Assembly (NCBI GenBank): GCA_004154925.1
Contig: QJNS01000249.1
Coordinates: 1-64,000 of the forward strand
DNA: 64,000 bases
DNA from: Monosporascus cannonballus
Lineage: Eukaryota; Ascomycota; Sordariomycetes; Xylariales
Direction: 5' to 3'
Shown here: positions 23,957 to 34,593 of the stretch, piece after piece
Position numbering within the stretch: the stretch's first letter is position 1
How the letters are laid out: the number at the start of each line of letters is the position of its first letter
Notes under the pieces: generated by a model
Seen by the model: only the letters and a program-made list of their open reading frames with translations
Told to the model about the DNA's origin: nothing
Databases searched by the model: none
Made by a program: the position numbers and the translations under genes

Positions 23957-25378
23957 ATGCGCGAGTTCATGGACTACATCCAGTCGGCCTTCTACGCCGG
24001 AACGGGCTGGAACCGCGACAACTCGTACTCGTCGCTGAATGCGACGTCGGACGCGCTGCTTAGCTTCCCGACGCCGCGGGGCATGCGGCTGACGCTGTCG
24101 TCGCTGGCGACGCCGCAGTTCGCTACCTCATACCAGCTCGGCACAGTGGGTGTGGTCGACGGCTCCATCTCCTACCTGTACTCGAGCGTGCCACTGCACC
24201 GGGCCATCGCGCAGAGCGACCGCATACCGCTCCCCGACCTGCTGAAGAGCTACCGCCCACTCTCCGACCTCGCGAGGACCGCCTACATACGCCAAGGGTG
24301 GGATGGCGGGGCTAGGGCCAAGAAGGAGACGCTGGCGTACGGGCGCCTGTACCTTCCCATGTCGATGCTCGAGGCGCTTGTCGTCAGGAGAGTTTCGCCG
24401 GCGTTGCAGTGGCAAGTGAGCGCCGTATCGAATCAGACATTGCGCAATGGAGGCACGGTGCTAAGCATGATTCAATACGACGTGGGCCGATATGGAATTG
24501 AAGGCCTCGCATCCTCGGATGGGGGGTTACTAGGTGTACGTGGCTTATATAATTTCGGGGGCGACGTCGCAAAATTGGAGACGGCAAAAGAGAAAAAGGC
24601 GCAGGACGAGGGCAACGTGGCTACCAACAGCGAACGAGACCGCATCCATGGACGGTTCAGCACGGGTGCAGAGTTATACTATGGTACTTTAAACAAGTCA
24701 GGCGGGATGAGTTTAGGTATCCGGTTTGCCACAATACCCCCGCACAAGGGGACGCCACTCACGGCTACCATGACGATCAACCCCCTCATGGGCAACATCA
24801 GTTGGACTTATGCCGTCATGGCTGGCAGTTACTGCTCACTCGCAACGAAGTTAAGCTTCAACGTCTACAGCTACGAAAGCGATTGGGCAGTTGGAACGGA
24901 GCTTTGGAGAAAGAAGGGGGCCTCCGCAGTCAACGTTGAGGAGGAGGGGGAGGTTACGTCAGCATTACCGCGCAAACCAGAAAGGAGCTTCCAAGCCAAG
25001 ATGGAATGGAGGTTAGACGACCCGATGCCGGAACCCGATAGCCATGATGACATTGCAGGTTCCACGGTAGTCCACGAACCCATCAAGAAGGAGGTGGCCC
25101 CAGGACCGATCAATAACGAAATGGCGCCTGAGCCAATCAAGAAGGAAAGGAGCTTCCAGGCCAAGATGGAATGGAGGCTGGACGATCCGGAAGAAGACAA
25201 AGACGAGGATCAGTATTCAGGAGTGTTAAAGGCACGCCTAGACCAGCATTTGCGACTCGGGCTATTGTGGGAGGGCAGAGCTAAGTCGCTACTCTTCAGC
25301 CTCGGGAGCGGAATCGATCTCCGGCGGCTCGATTCGCCCTTCCGCACTCTAGGATTAGAGGTACAGTTTTCGTCATGA
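23957..25378 (+). CDS. mdm10: Mdm10, mitochondrial outer-membrane beta-barrel of ERMES
   Basis: A single exon of 473 codons. The N-terminus MREFMDYIQSAFYAGTGWNR and NSYSSLNATSDALLSFPTPR is diagnostic of Mdm10, as are GVVDGSISYLYSSVPL and the C-terminal RLGLLWEGRAKSLLF and GIDLRRLDSPFRTLGLEVQF. Mdm10 is a porin-like barrel in the mitochondrial outer membrane. It anchors the ER-mitochondria encounter structure with Mmm1, Mdm12 and Mdm34, and also works with the SAM complex in beta-barrel assembly. There is no cleaved leader, as expected. An acidic, probably disordered insert at about residues 330-415 carries two copies of RSFQAKMEWRLDDP. Length is normal to slightly long for the family. Confidence 0.97.
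   Translation: MREFMDYIQSAFYAGTGWNRDNSYSSLNATSDALLSFPTPRGMRLTLSSLATPQFATSYQLGTVGVVDGSISYLYSSVPLHRAIAQSDRIPLPDLLKSYRPLSDLARTAYIRQGWDGGARAKKETLAYGRLYLPMSMLEALVVRRVSPALQWQVSAVSNQTLRNGGTVLSMIQYDVGRYGIEGLASSDGGLLGVRGLYNFGGDVAKLETAKEKKAQDEGNVATNSERDRIHGRFSTGAELYYGTLNKSGGMSLGIRFATIPPHKGTPLTATMTINPLMGNISWTYAVMAGSYCSLATKLSFNVYSYESDWAVGTELWRKKGASAVNVEEEGEVTSALPRKPERSFQAKMEWRLDDPMPEPDSHDDIAGSTVVHEPIKKEVAPGPINNEMAPEPIKKERSFQAKMEWRLDDPEEDKDEDQYSGVLKARLDQHLRLGLLWEGRAKSLLFSLGSGIDLRRLDSPFRTLGLEVQFSS
24981..25188 (+). repeat. Internal direct repeat within mdm10
   Basis: Bases 24981-25023 and 25146-25188 are near-identical and lie exactly 165 bases (55 codons) apart, so the frame is kept. Both encode ERSFQAKMEWRLDDP. 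Few positions differ, some of them silent. The spacer itself contains repeated PIKKE/PINNE-type units. Confidence 0.9.
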
Positions 25379-27957
25379 TGGCGGTGCGCGCCCTAAGAAC
25401 CCTTCCATTTTCGATAAACGCCGCATCCCGTTCCATACGCGAAAGTGGGGTTCGAGATGTGGCTGTCCCTACAGCGAAAGGCGTCCCAGGTACCTGCAAC
25501 AGCCATATAGCATCAGAGCAACATACTTTGCTTCTCGCAAGGACAAGGATGTTTGCACGTGTCATCCGTGGCGAGCAATGCAACGCTATCGTCCAGCCAG
25601 ACGCTTACCAGAGCAAACAAGCAGGCGTCGAATCAAGCACTAGGCTGTTTATCTGGAGATCACGGAGGTGCGTTTCCGAAACACCTGATTGTGCTCGCCG
25701 CCATGATGTAGTACTCTATCCTCGTTTGCAGTAGAGAACAAAATGTAGCGGGACGCGTACGAATCTGACATGGTGTACCAGAGGCATATAGCCCCCAGAC
25801 GGCATAGGGCATATGCTATACGTCATATAAAGGCCCAAAAAACACTAAACACTTACGAAAACATTTGTATGGCATTCAGTCCCCAACTACCTAGACATAA
25901 GAACAGGATATACCGATCAATGTCACACAACTCAAGTTCAAGTAGCTCAGAGAAATATGAATGTCGGACGAGGCGACCGACAACCTGGGAGTCCATGTGG
26001 CTAAGTGGCACAATCTATGGTCGTGAAACCAGTGAGGTGTGGCCTCATACCCACCATCCTGTGCCGATCTTATAGAATTGAATAAAATCAGACGATGCGA
26101 CCGGCAGAACCTTGTCTGCGACTAGACGCGAATGGAAAACAATCTTCGATGAATACAGGTGGAACAGCATATCATGTCCCTCGGGGGTCGCAGTTCTGAT
26201 AATTGCTAGAGGTGTTCGTAAGGATTGCCATGAGCCGGTTTAATTTCCGCATACCTATGGAACGTGCACACCAACTTTGGAGGGCCCCGCGAGCCCTATC
26301 TTACCAATCACTACGAAGTCGTTAAGAACGCCACAGCGGGATATGAGGACCTTGATGGACAGGCCGATGCACTCTACTAGAACTACTAGTTGCGGCTCAA
26401 CTAGGGGATTTTCTGGGCAAATCAGAGACGGGGCATTTGTGCACATGCAGTGGCTGATGTCAAGCCTCAATGTAGTTGAATATTTGAACGTAGTTGCGAC
26501 ATATACCCATATGCAAGTACCGGCCTAACTCATCTAGCTTTTCGTACCTATATGCAGATGCATGTTTGCGTTCCACGTTCGACGACTGTGCAACTAGAAT
26601 ACGATGGTCTTTGCTCAAAATTAAGCAGTGGAACCGTGGTAGACGAAAATATGCTTCTTGCGATCAGCACCCAGCCCGGCACTGGGGTCAAAGACGACTG
26701 GATGTAGGAGAGCAGGACCCTGTGGTTCGTGTAGCAGGTGAGACAAGAGGCTCATCTGGGACGCTGCGGGAATCAAATACACATGCATGTACTTGTATGT
26801 ACATTATGCTCGGCTTCAACCACTTACCGAAGCTTCACGTTCCATGGGACTGGATGCCAAGGAGGATGGCCCACGACCCCTTCGACGTTTCTCGGCGAAT
26901 TCATCGCTCCTAGCGGGGAGAGTGGATAATATAGGTAATGCCTAGCGTGTAAATAAGAATCTTTTCTGTCCATCAAGGTTCTCAACTTCCACATGCCCAC
27001 CACCTGGTGGCCTTCTTCCCTCTGCTTGACGACCCATGATTCATGGTTTTCTCATGTAGCTGCGACACGCCGAATACCGTGCTCACACCTAAAGGTGGAT
27101 TCAAAATGGCCACTTGCCCCTGTTTCTTTCCTCTTTCCCCCCTTCTTTCATGCAGTACCGTCAGGGGCCTTACACCTATATCCTCCATCTTATATCCCTT
27201 AAAAGTTAACCGTCGCAGTAAGATCCACCGCGGGCAACCATTTGTCTTACCAAGAATCGCCGAGAGTGCTTGACCCAAGTAAGCTTTCCCGGATCCGAGT
27301 GCTTGTTCCAAGTAAGCTTTCCGGGCATTGTTGTTCGGGACGCACATATCGGACGCAGCAGTCAAACCACAATCGCAGACAAAGATTACGGGATTTCTTA
27401 GGCTAGACTCTCGCTGGCTTCGGTCTTCGATTACTCACTCTACAGCTCCCTCAATTCAAGAGTTAGTCTGCTCGACCCTGCTGAACAACGTATTCCACAC
27501 AAGAGAAGGCCGGGGCTTCCTTCCATACGCTGCTCCAGACCATCTCGTGCAAAGGTAAGGTAGGCTGTTCCCTTCCTTTCTGCACCTTGTTACCTCCCAG
27601 TCAATGTATTACGCCGAAAAACCTCGTTTAGGTAATCTTTATGTCCACCAAGGTTCTCGTTCGACGTAAAAAATCCAAGCTAGAGTTTTCTTTTCACAAT
27701 AGCAATTTAACGGAGATAGCTCCTGGCTTATATTCTACCAATACCGGGAAGGCATTACTTCTGTCCACCCACACTCACCTCGATATAAAGGGTCTACAAA
27801 TTCACCAACACGCTTACGGTTACAAGAGCATCATCGTTTTTATCGTAGTGGCCCTTGAGGCTTGAGATCTCTGAAGATATAGCTGGAGCCATCGCAGCTT
27901 TCCAACCTGTGCTTCAAATACGGCAGCCCACAAATTCCAGCGCTATATACATCGAAG
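25379..27957. other. Intergenic, about 2.6 kb without a supportable gene
   Basis: Only short frames without motifs. A 127-codon minus frame (26982-27365) overlaps a small tandem repeat at about 27258-27320, in which GAGTGCTTG, two variable bases, then CCAAGTAAGCTTTCC occurs twice in about 32-bp units. The pyrimidine-rich stretch around 27120-27150 and the final 100 bases before 27958 may belong to the leader or promoter of the metal transporter gene. Confidence 0.45.
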
Positions 27958-29163
27958 ATGTCGTCACTCGCAGAAACCATGGGCGCCATCCTTAGGATGC
28001 GACAAGCAGACGCCCCTGCGGAGCCCGAAGAAGCTGGCGCCTTTACTGTCACCGTCGACTGTGACGCCGACAACGAGTTCGATGGTCGAATGGGACTGCG
28101 GATATCTGCCATCTTCGTCATCCTTGTCGGCTCGCTGCTTGGCGCCATGCTGCCCGTCATCCTGGCTCGATATTCGAAGATGAAGGCGGGGCCTGCGTTC
28201 TTCATTGCAAAATACTTCGGCTCCGGTGTTATCATCGCCACGGCGTTTATGCATTTACTTTCGCCAGCGTATGAAGCGCTGTCCTCACCTTGTCTTCCAG
28301 AAGGGGCCATTACAAGCTACGACTGGGCGGCTGGCATCTGCCTGATGACCATCTTTGTCATGTTTACAGTCGAGCTAGTGGTCAGCAATTTCGACATTTT
28401 CGGAAGTCACTCACAGGGTGAGGTAGCGAAGTCAGGTTCCTCTCTAAACGGCGTCCGGAAGAGCTCACAGACATCGACACCTACTTCCCAACCAGATACC
28501 CGGAATCATGGCCAAGACCTAGAAGCCCAAAAATCAGCGAGAGCAAACGCCGAAAATCATAACCGCAACTTCTCTGCTCCTGAACTGCCCCGCGACGTCA
28601 GCTATCCACCTGGTGGCGATGATCACCTGGGCCATCACCGCGAACACACTGAAAACGACTCCTACTCGGCCTTCGCCGCGCAGATGATGGCTATCTTCAT
28701 CCTCGAGTTCGGCGTCATCTTCCACTCCATCTTCATTGGACTCACCCTAGCTGTCTCGGGCGACGAGTTCACGGTTTTGTACATCGTCCTAGTCTTCCAC
28801 CAGACTTTCGAAGGGTTGGGTTTGGGCTCTCGGCTTGCGACTATCCCTTGGCCCAAGTCTAAGAAATACATGCCGTACGTTCTCGCCGCGTTGTACGCTA
28901 TCTCCACGCCCATCGCCATCGCCATCGGTTTGGGCGTCCGTGAAACCCTAGAGCCCGGCAGCCCCAAGACGCTTATCGTGAACGGCGTCTTCGACGCCAT
29001 CAGCGCTGGTATCCTGATCTATACTGGCCTCGTCGAGCTGCTCGCACACGAGTTCATGTTCAACTCGCAAATTCGCAAAGCAGGTCTCAAGGTCCAGCTG
29101 CTTGCTCTCGGGTGTGTGGCCCTTGGCGCTGGCTTGATGGCCCTACTTGCCAAGTGGGCCTAA
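27958..29163 (+). CDS. ZIP family zinc/iron transporter, 401 aa
   Basis: Single exon. The hydrophobic segments fit the eight-span ZIP layout: RISAIFVILVGSLLGAMLPV, FGSGVIIATAFMHLLSPA, WAAGICLMTIFVMFTVEL, then a long polar loop with histidines (DDHLGHHREH) between spans 3 and 4. The metal-path motifs follow as HSIFIGLTLAV (span 4) and HQTFEGLGLGSR (span 5), and three more spans lead to LLALGCVALGAGLMALL at the C-terminus. It resembles fungal plasma-membrane Zrt1/Zrt2-type importers, which are usually induced by zinc limitation through a Zap1-like factor. I looked for a zinc-responsive element upstream and did not find a convincing one. Confidence 0.95.
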   Translation: MSSLAETMGAILRMRQADAPAEPEEAGAFTVTVDCDADNEFDGRMGLRISAIFVILVGSLLGAMLPVILARYSKMKAGPAFFIAKYFGSGVIIATAFMHLLSPAYEALSSPCLPEGAITSYDWAAGICLMTIFVMFTVELVVSNFDIFGSHSQGEVAKSGSSLNGVRKSSQTSTPTSQPDTRNHGQDLEAQKSARANAENHNRNFSAPELPRDVSYPPGGDDHLGHHREHTENDSYSAFAAQMMAIFILEFGVIFHSIFIGLTLAVSGDEFTVLYIVLVFHQTFEGLGLGSRLATIPWPKSKKYMPYVLAALYAISTPIAIAIGLGVRETLEPGSPKTLIVNGVFDAISAGILIYTGLVELLAHEFMFNSQIRKAGLKVQLLALGCVALGAGLMALLAKWA

Positions 29164-30141
29164 TGGCAGTCTCGGATGCTGAGACGAGTATATATACACA
29201 CTGTTTGCCGCTTGATACCCTAAACAGACAATACCCTGCATCGCTACGTACGATGGCGTTTATTGTATTATTATCCTTTGAAGCCCGTAACTGCGATTCA
29301 ACCGCTTATATGCGATACGATCCTGGATTAGCTTTAGCTGTCTATCGGAAAGGATAGATAATAAAATTCATGACAATTGATTACCCACGACCGTAAGGTT
29401 ATGAAACCGTGGTGATGTTTGTTCTATTGCTTTTTAATTTGGAATTATTAGACCTATTAACCTCAGCAAACCCCAATAAACTTACGTCACCGCTTTTTTA
29501 CGCTCTGTAAAACCATGTGGTTTTATTAGTTCGCCAAACTAACCGTACCCCTATTTGTTAATTGTTACCCCTGATTACCTGTCCTGATTATAGCCCCTAA
29601 TGCAACGCCAATCTCGATTAGCTGCCGAAAACACAGTGCATTCATTCCCTCAAAGACCATAGGAAACTCGCGAACCCCTGCTATAGCTCCTGTCCTTCAT
29701 CCATGATGTGGTCATGTGGTCATGCCTTATCCTTTCCGCACCTCTTCCCTTTCCGGAACCGCAGCCGGAGAATGGATGATAGGATATCGATATTAGGTGG
29801 GGTGGAATGTTTCGTAACTGGAGCTGCAATGGGCATTTTGTAAAATAGAACCGGGAATAATACTTTTGGCAGCGGGGCGAACAACGATTGTTCGTGATAA
29901 AGTTACAAAGCGAAGTAACCGAGTCGTTTGAGCGCCCTGCTCGACGAGTCGGTTGTCTGGGCTCGCTCGTTCCCGAACGCGGTAGGTAACGATCATCCTG
30001 GTATGTCCGAAAGTTGACATACGGGCTAGAGCCAAATCGAAATAACGAATTTTCGTTGGTTTATCCCCCCCTATAAATGCACGGCGCAAGTTCCACCAAA
30101 CCCGGATAGTGACGATCAATTACGCCTCGTGGTCCGCCGCC
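29164..30141. other. Intergenic between convergent genes, no gene seen
   Basis: No coding signal. AT-rich around 29400-29560. Contains the 3' flanks of the ZIP gene (plus) and the ankyrin-deaminase gene (minus). Confidence 0.5.
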
Positions 30142-32302
30142 TCATGGCAGAAACCCCGCGTCCCGATAAGCCGCGCGCGCCCACGCTGGGATCTCTTCGC
30201 CTCCGGTTCGCCTGGCCGCGGGCCCCTGGTCTCGGTCCCGGTCGCGGTTGGGTTGCGTATGATAGCGCTCTGTGACAGTGGGTGGCGATGAAGGCCTTCC
30301 CAGGCGGAACGCCACGCTGGCAATATCCCTTGCAGCGCCGCGGCTAGTATGCGGGATCGGCGAGGCGCGTCCGGGTCGCGGTCGCGGTCGCGGCTGCTCC
30401 GGAAAAGACGCGAGGCGCTCTGTCCTGGCGATATCTCTCGCGCTGCCGCGGAGGCGTGGTACTGGTGAAATAGATCGCTGTCGCGTATGCGGTCGCTCCG
30501 AAGAAGAAGACACTGTGAGGTACTCTGGTGGGTACCATATAGGCGCCGGCCAGGGGTTGCGGTAGCGCATTCGTTCCTCGTAGGTCCGCGGCGGTCGCGG
30601 CTTGCGCTTCTCCCTAGTAGGGGCAGCGTTGGGCACATAGGTGTACTGCTTCAGCAGCTCCTTGAGAGTTGGCGCTGAAGGAGGCTGCTGCTCGGGCGGC
30701 GGCGCAAAGGCGAATTGTGTATCGGCGGAGCGATCTTGCATATCCGGTGGGGACGGCGGGGCCGTAAAGGCCATTGTGCTCTCCGAGTCATCGGAGTCCC
30801 AGGCCGCGTCCTCCTCCTCTGTGGCGTCGTCTAGGACTATTACCTGCGATTGCCCTGTGGCCGCACCGCTGTCGTTGCGGTTTTCGTCGCGGGGTAACGC
30901 CCCCCTAGTAACTAGCGGCCGGACAACCATGGCGTCCATGGCGTCCGACTCGTCGCCCTCGTCGGCTTCGCCATCGGACGGATCGGGCTGGGCGTCCTCG
31001 TCGGCGAACGTATGCATGACTTCGTCAACCGCCATACGCCCCCTTCCAGTCTTGGAGCGAATCGTCGGGCCCATTGCGGCGCCGCCCTGGATGAAGAAGG
31101 TGATTTTTGTGTAATTGGAGAGGGCTTGCACGTATTTGTGGCAAGACGAACATGGCTGTGAACTGATAAAAATACCCGCATCGCGCTCCTCCCCTAAGTG
31201 CGCCGACCGTAAAGCGCGCAACTTGCGCATCGTCGACCACGTCTCGCCTCCAGGCTGCCCCTGGGCATGTCGGTCACCCATCTCGATAACGTAGTAAGTG
31301 GCAAGTTGGACCTCAACGTGTCCAGCCTGAACCCGACCAACATGGTGCGGCAAGGGCCGCCTGGCTCCGTTGTCGTGCAGGTTGCCGTGGAATTTAAACC
31401 CGATAATTCGGGCGACTTTGGTTAGGGCGATTCTGTTCCAAAACTCCCTGTCCAGGACTCGGGGGTCGTGCTGAGCACTACGACCCTTGAACCCGCTCAC
31501 GGCGAACTTGAGCACGCTCTGGCTGCCGCGGATCATGACGCCGCCTATAGTTTTTTCCATGCCGAGGACTTCGCCGGTGTCGAACTCGCCAACGCAGGCT
31601 AATAACATAACTAGGTACGTTATCGCGGTTAGAGAATATAAATTTTCGTAGATTAAAGCGCAAGAAAGTGCAAGTAATGTAGTGCTGGTAGAGGAGTTAC
31701 GAGGTAGATGTATGACTGTTGGTGCAGTAGGGATGGTGATATGCAATGCAATATATTCGGGATTAAGACGTACTTTTTTTACCGTGCTTGCCCAGAGAAA
31801 TATTAGGATATCCAGAATCCCTAACACAAGATACCAACACCTGCAAGCGCGCCGGATTGTCAAGTAGGTCCGTAATAACTTCACGGGCATGGGAGGCCTT
31901 GGGATGCTCTTTGCCGATGCCCTTCTTCAAAAACAAGGTCCTCTTCTCCACGGCGAAGGGCTTCTCACTGCTATACGACTGAGGTGGGAATCCGTCTTCG
32001 TCCCTTTTGTCATAGCGGGCTCCTCTTCGGACGAGATACTCGAAAATCTTTATCTGTCCCATCAGCGCTGCGAGCATCAAGGGCGTTTCCCCGCTAGGCC
32101 ATGTTGGTTCATGTGCAGGTTGATGAATTGTTGGGCGAAGCGGGAGGTCAACGTAACTGTGGACCTTCGCGAGTTTCATGACTTCCTCGAAGTTGCCTTC
32201 TAGGCAGGCAAGATGAATGGGCCGGACCCCGAGAGTAGATAGATGACCAAGGGTACTAGGAGCAGTGGGAGCCATGATGGATGATGAAGAATGTGGAGGC
32301 AT
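30142..32302 (-). CDS. Ankyrin-repeat / deaminase-fold fusion protein, 661 aa
   Basis: Two exons, 32302-31774 and 31598-30142. The GTACGT donor and TTATTAG acceptor join the frames exactly. The N-terminus has ankyrin-like units: GVRPIHLACLEGNFEEV at about 25-41, and GETPLMLAALMGQIKIFEYL then VRRGARYDKRDEDG at about 70-105. The second exon holds a deaminase-type zinc site: HVE (His270, Glu272) in AGHVEVQLATYYV, and PCSSC (Cys326, Cys329) in FISSQPCSSCHKYV. Charged and Pro/Arg-rich disordered sequence follows to the end (GEEIPAWARAAYRDAGFLP). The HxE plus PCxxC layout is that of the cytidine-deaminase-like superfamily, which includes nucleic-acid editors and toxin domains. Substrate and role are unknown. 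No start other than ATG 32302 or 32275 is likely. Confidence 0.8.
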
Positions 32303-33669
32303 AGAAAAGTGTGGAAGTTGCGTTGGATTCTGTAAATATGTTTGATAAGTGAGACATTCGGATCCCCAAATAATGCTGGATTATCCCCAAGTGTTTGATA
32401 TAGTTCGAATACACTGTCGTACCCTGGGTGTTATGCTTTGTAACTTACTGACCTTTATCCAAACCACCCCTGCTCAACTGTCAAGCTGTGAAACACAATA
32501 AGTCGAAGGTATTTTCATGGAGGCGATGGTTATGAAATGGTGATTTGGAATGTAGCTGCAACGGGTACGTGAATTTCTGTTCAGGCTAGGAACTAAGAAG
32601 AGGACAGCCTGAAGTGATCGGGTAATATATGTCAAGCTTTATAGGTAGCCGCGATATCAAGTTGCTTTTTAAGATATCGTTCGTCATGGGATAGGCGTGG
32701 AGTTACTATGAAAGTGATGGTGAAATGGCACGCTTGTGAATGGTGTTTTGGTGTAAGGTGAGTTGAGGAACACAGGTAAATCCACAATGGACGGAAATGA
32801 AGATGATATTGATGAGTGGCTGGCCACGTTAGGAAGACTGCGAAGAACGGCGATGTAAGAAAGAAAGCTAGGGGAAAGATAGACGCAAAGGAAGCAGCCC
32901 CGTTAGGAATAGGAAGGACGAAGATATCATTGAAGAAGGTGAGAATCCGGTTGCTTGGTCAGAAGAAAACCGTACTCAAGCAGAGTAGAAGCGTTTATGT
33001 ATGGATCCAAGTCTTCGGTTCAACACTCTCTCATGGCTTTTCTGGCGGGCGAACTGTGTTGTAGCTACCAGTAGGGAAGTTGCAGGAAAGCGTGATCATG
33101 ATTGGCGAGGCTAGCTATCGTTGCTATGTTTAACATGTGTCCGCCCGTCCGTCCTGTTGGCACCTGTCCCTTTAGACCGTTCCTTGTACACGCTCGTATA
33201 ATATTCGTCGCTATAAGCTTGTGGGCCGTATAGCAGTACGAGGTCGGTCATTGACTCCAGGCTATAATAGATCAGCATATTATCTCGGTGGCCCGTCCCA
33301 ACTCTCTCGATATAATTGAAACCCTAATGATTTATTTGAGAACAAACCCCGTGGTTCGAGCTGGGCTAGAGATTCCTCCTAGCGGATAGGATGGGCAGGC
33401 AGTGTATGAGACCACTCCGAGTGTTGGGCAAGGCAGAAAAAAGGGGGTACAACAACGACAAACTCCGATGTCTGGTTTATGGGTATTGGTAGGATCATCC
33501 GTAACTGGGTCATGGGAAATACAGGAGCTGGAGGGCAGGAAGCAGTTACGCAATGATGTGCATCAGGGACAAGGGGATTTTCATAGCTCAAAATCAATCA
33601 CTTTATGTAGCTATTTCAACGCCATTCCCTATGCTTCCCTAAACCGTGACCAGACAAGAGGAATCAAAT
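32303..33669. other. Intergenic, no gene seen
   Basis: Short frames only. The first several hundred bases are the upstream region of the ankyrin-deaminase gene. Confidence 0.45.
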
Positions 33670-34593
33670 TTACTCTTCATCCTGCTCCTCCTCCTCGGCC
33701 TCAGCAGTGGTCAGGGCGATTCCTATAATCGGTCAGAAAGAGATTCCTTAGGAGAGGTTGATCCCTAGATGTAACGTACGGTCCAAGTCTCGCTGTCCGC
33801 TCTGGGTGATGCGGCGGCCACCCTTCTCCTCGTCTTGCTCAACGACACCGATCTTCTCGAGGGACTGGAGAATCTTGCGGTCGACGGAACCGCTGGCATC
33901 AACATGCTTGGAGGGGCGTGTTCCTCGGTTCTTGGCGGTACCGTGAACCTTCCTGAGGCGGCCAACACCGACGGTCTTGCGGAGGTAGACGTGACGAGCG
34001 ACGGCGGCGGCACGAACATAGAACCAGTCTTTTAAGGCCAGTTAGCCATGCTCCAGTGGCATGAAAGGAGGTCCAGCATTGACTAACCGATGTTCTGGGG
34101 AGGCAGCTCTCGGGAGGCACCAGTTTTGACTGTGTCTACCCAACCCGGAACCACAAGTTTGCCTTGACGCTTCAAGAAGCTAGCATAGGCGTTGCTTTTT
34201 CATTCGTTAGCCCAGCTCCGAAAGAGATTTCCGTCACGGGCGTTTCCCGTCGGATTCCAGAATTCGTTGACTACACGTGTAGATGGCGGCTCATCTAGGA
34301 TCTGTTCGTCCAGGGAAGGGGCACTTACATAAATTTTTGCGCCTGCAGGTCGAAGACTACCAGTCAGCATGATTCCGTCATCAGAGATCTTTCGACCTCC
34401 TCGCCCCTGCTCCACGTAATTCTTTGAATCCCGTCTCCTGCGATGTATGCAGCGGGTTAAAGATATTTCGAGACATGTCTTCTCTCTAATCCCCCACCTA
34501 GCGCTTTGAGGAAAAAAAAAAAAAGGTCCGTCGTCAGACTTTGAAATTCAGGGCACCTACATCAACGTCGCGGACGGAAACGCCACCAGCCAT
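33670..34593 (-). CDS. rps19: Ribosomal protein eS19 (40S subunit), 151 aa, with a 14-nt micro-exon
   Basis: Five exons on the minus strand: 34593-34561, 34342-34329 (14 nt), 34194-34088, 34028-33780 and 33722-33670. The sum is 456 nt and in frame. The product reads MAGGVSVRDVD, AQKF (micro-exon), INAYASFLKRQGK, VPGWVDTVKT, DWFYVRAAAVARHVYLRKT, GVGRLRKVHGTAKNRGTRPS, HVDASGSVDRKILQSLEKIG, EKGGRRITQSGQRDLDR, and an acidic tail. This is eS19, a 40S head protein needed for 18S rRNA maturation. The micro-exon is required: without it the AQKF residues, and the phase into INAYA, are lost. Its acceptor (CCTGCAG) and donor (GTAAGT) are strong. The next acceptor lies just after a CTAAC branch point. 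Confidence 0.96.

Noticed and set aside
26982..27365. 127-codon minus-strand frame with a repeated KAYL.QAL peptide
   Set aside because: The repeat comes from the small tandem DNA duplication; no family signal.
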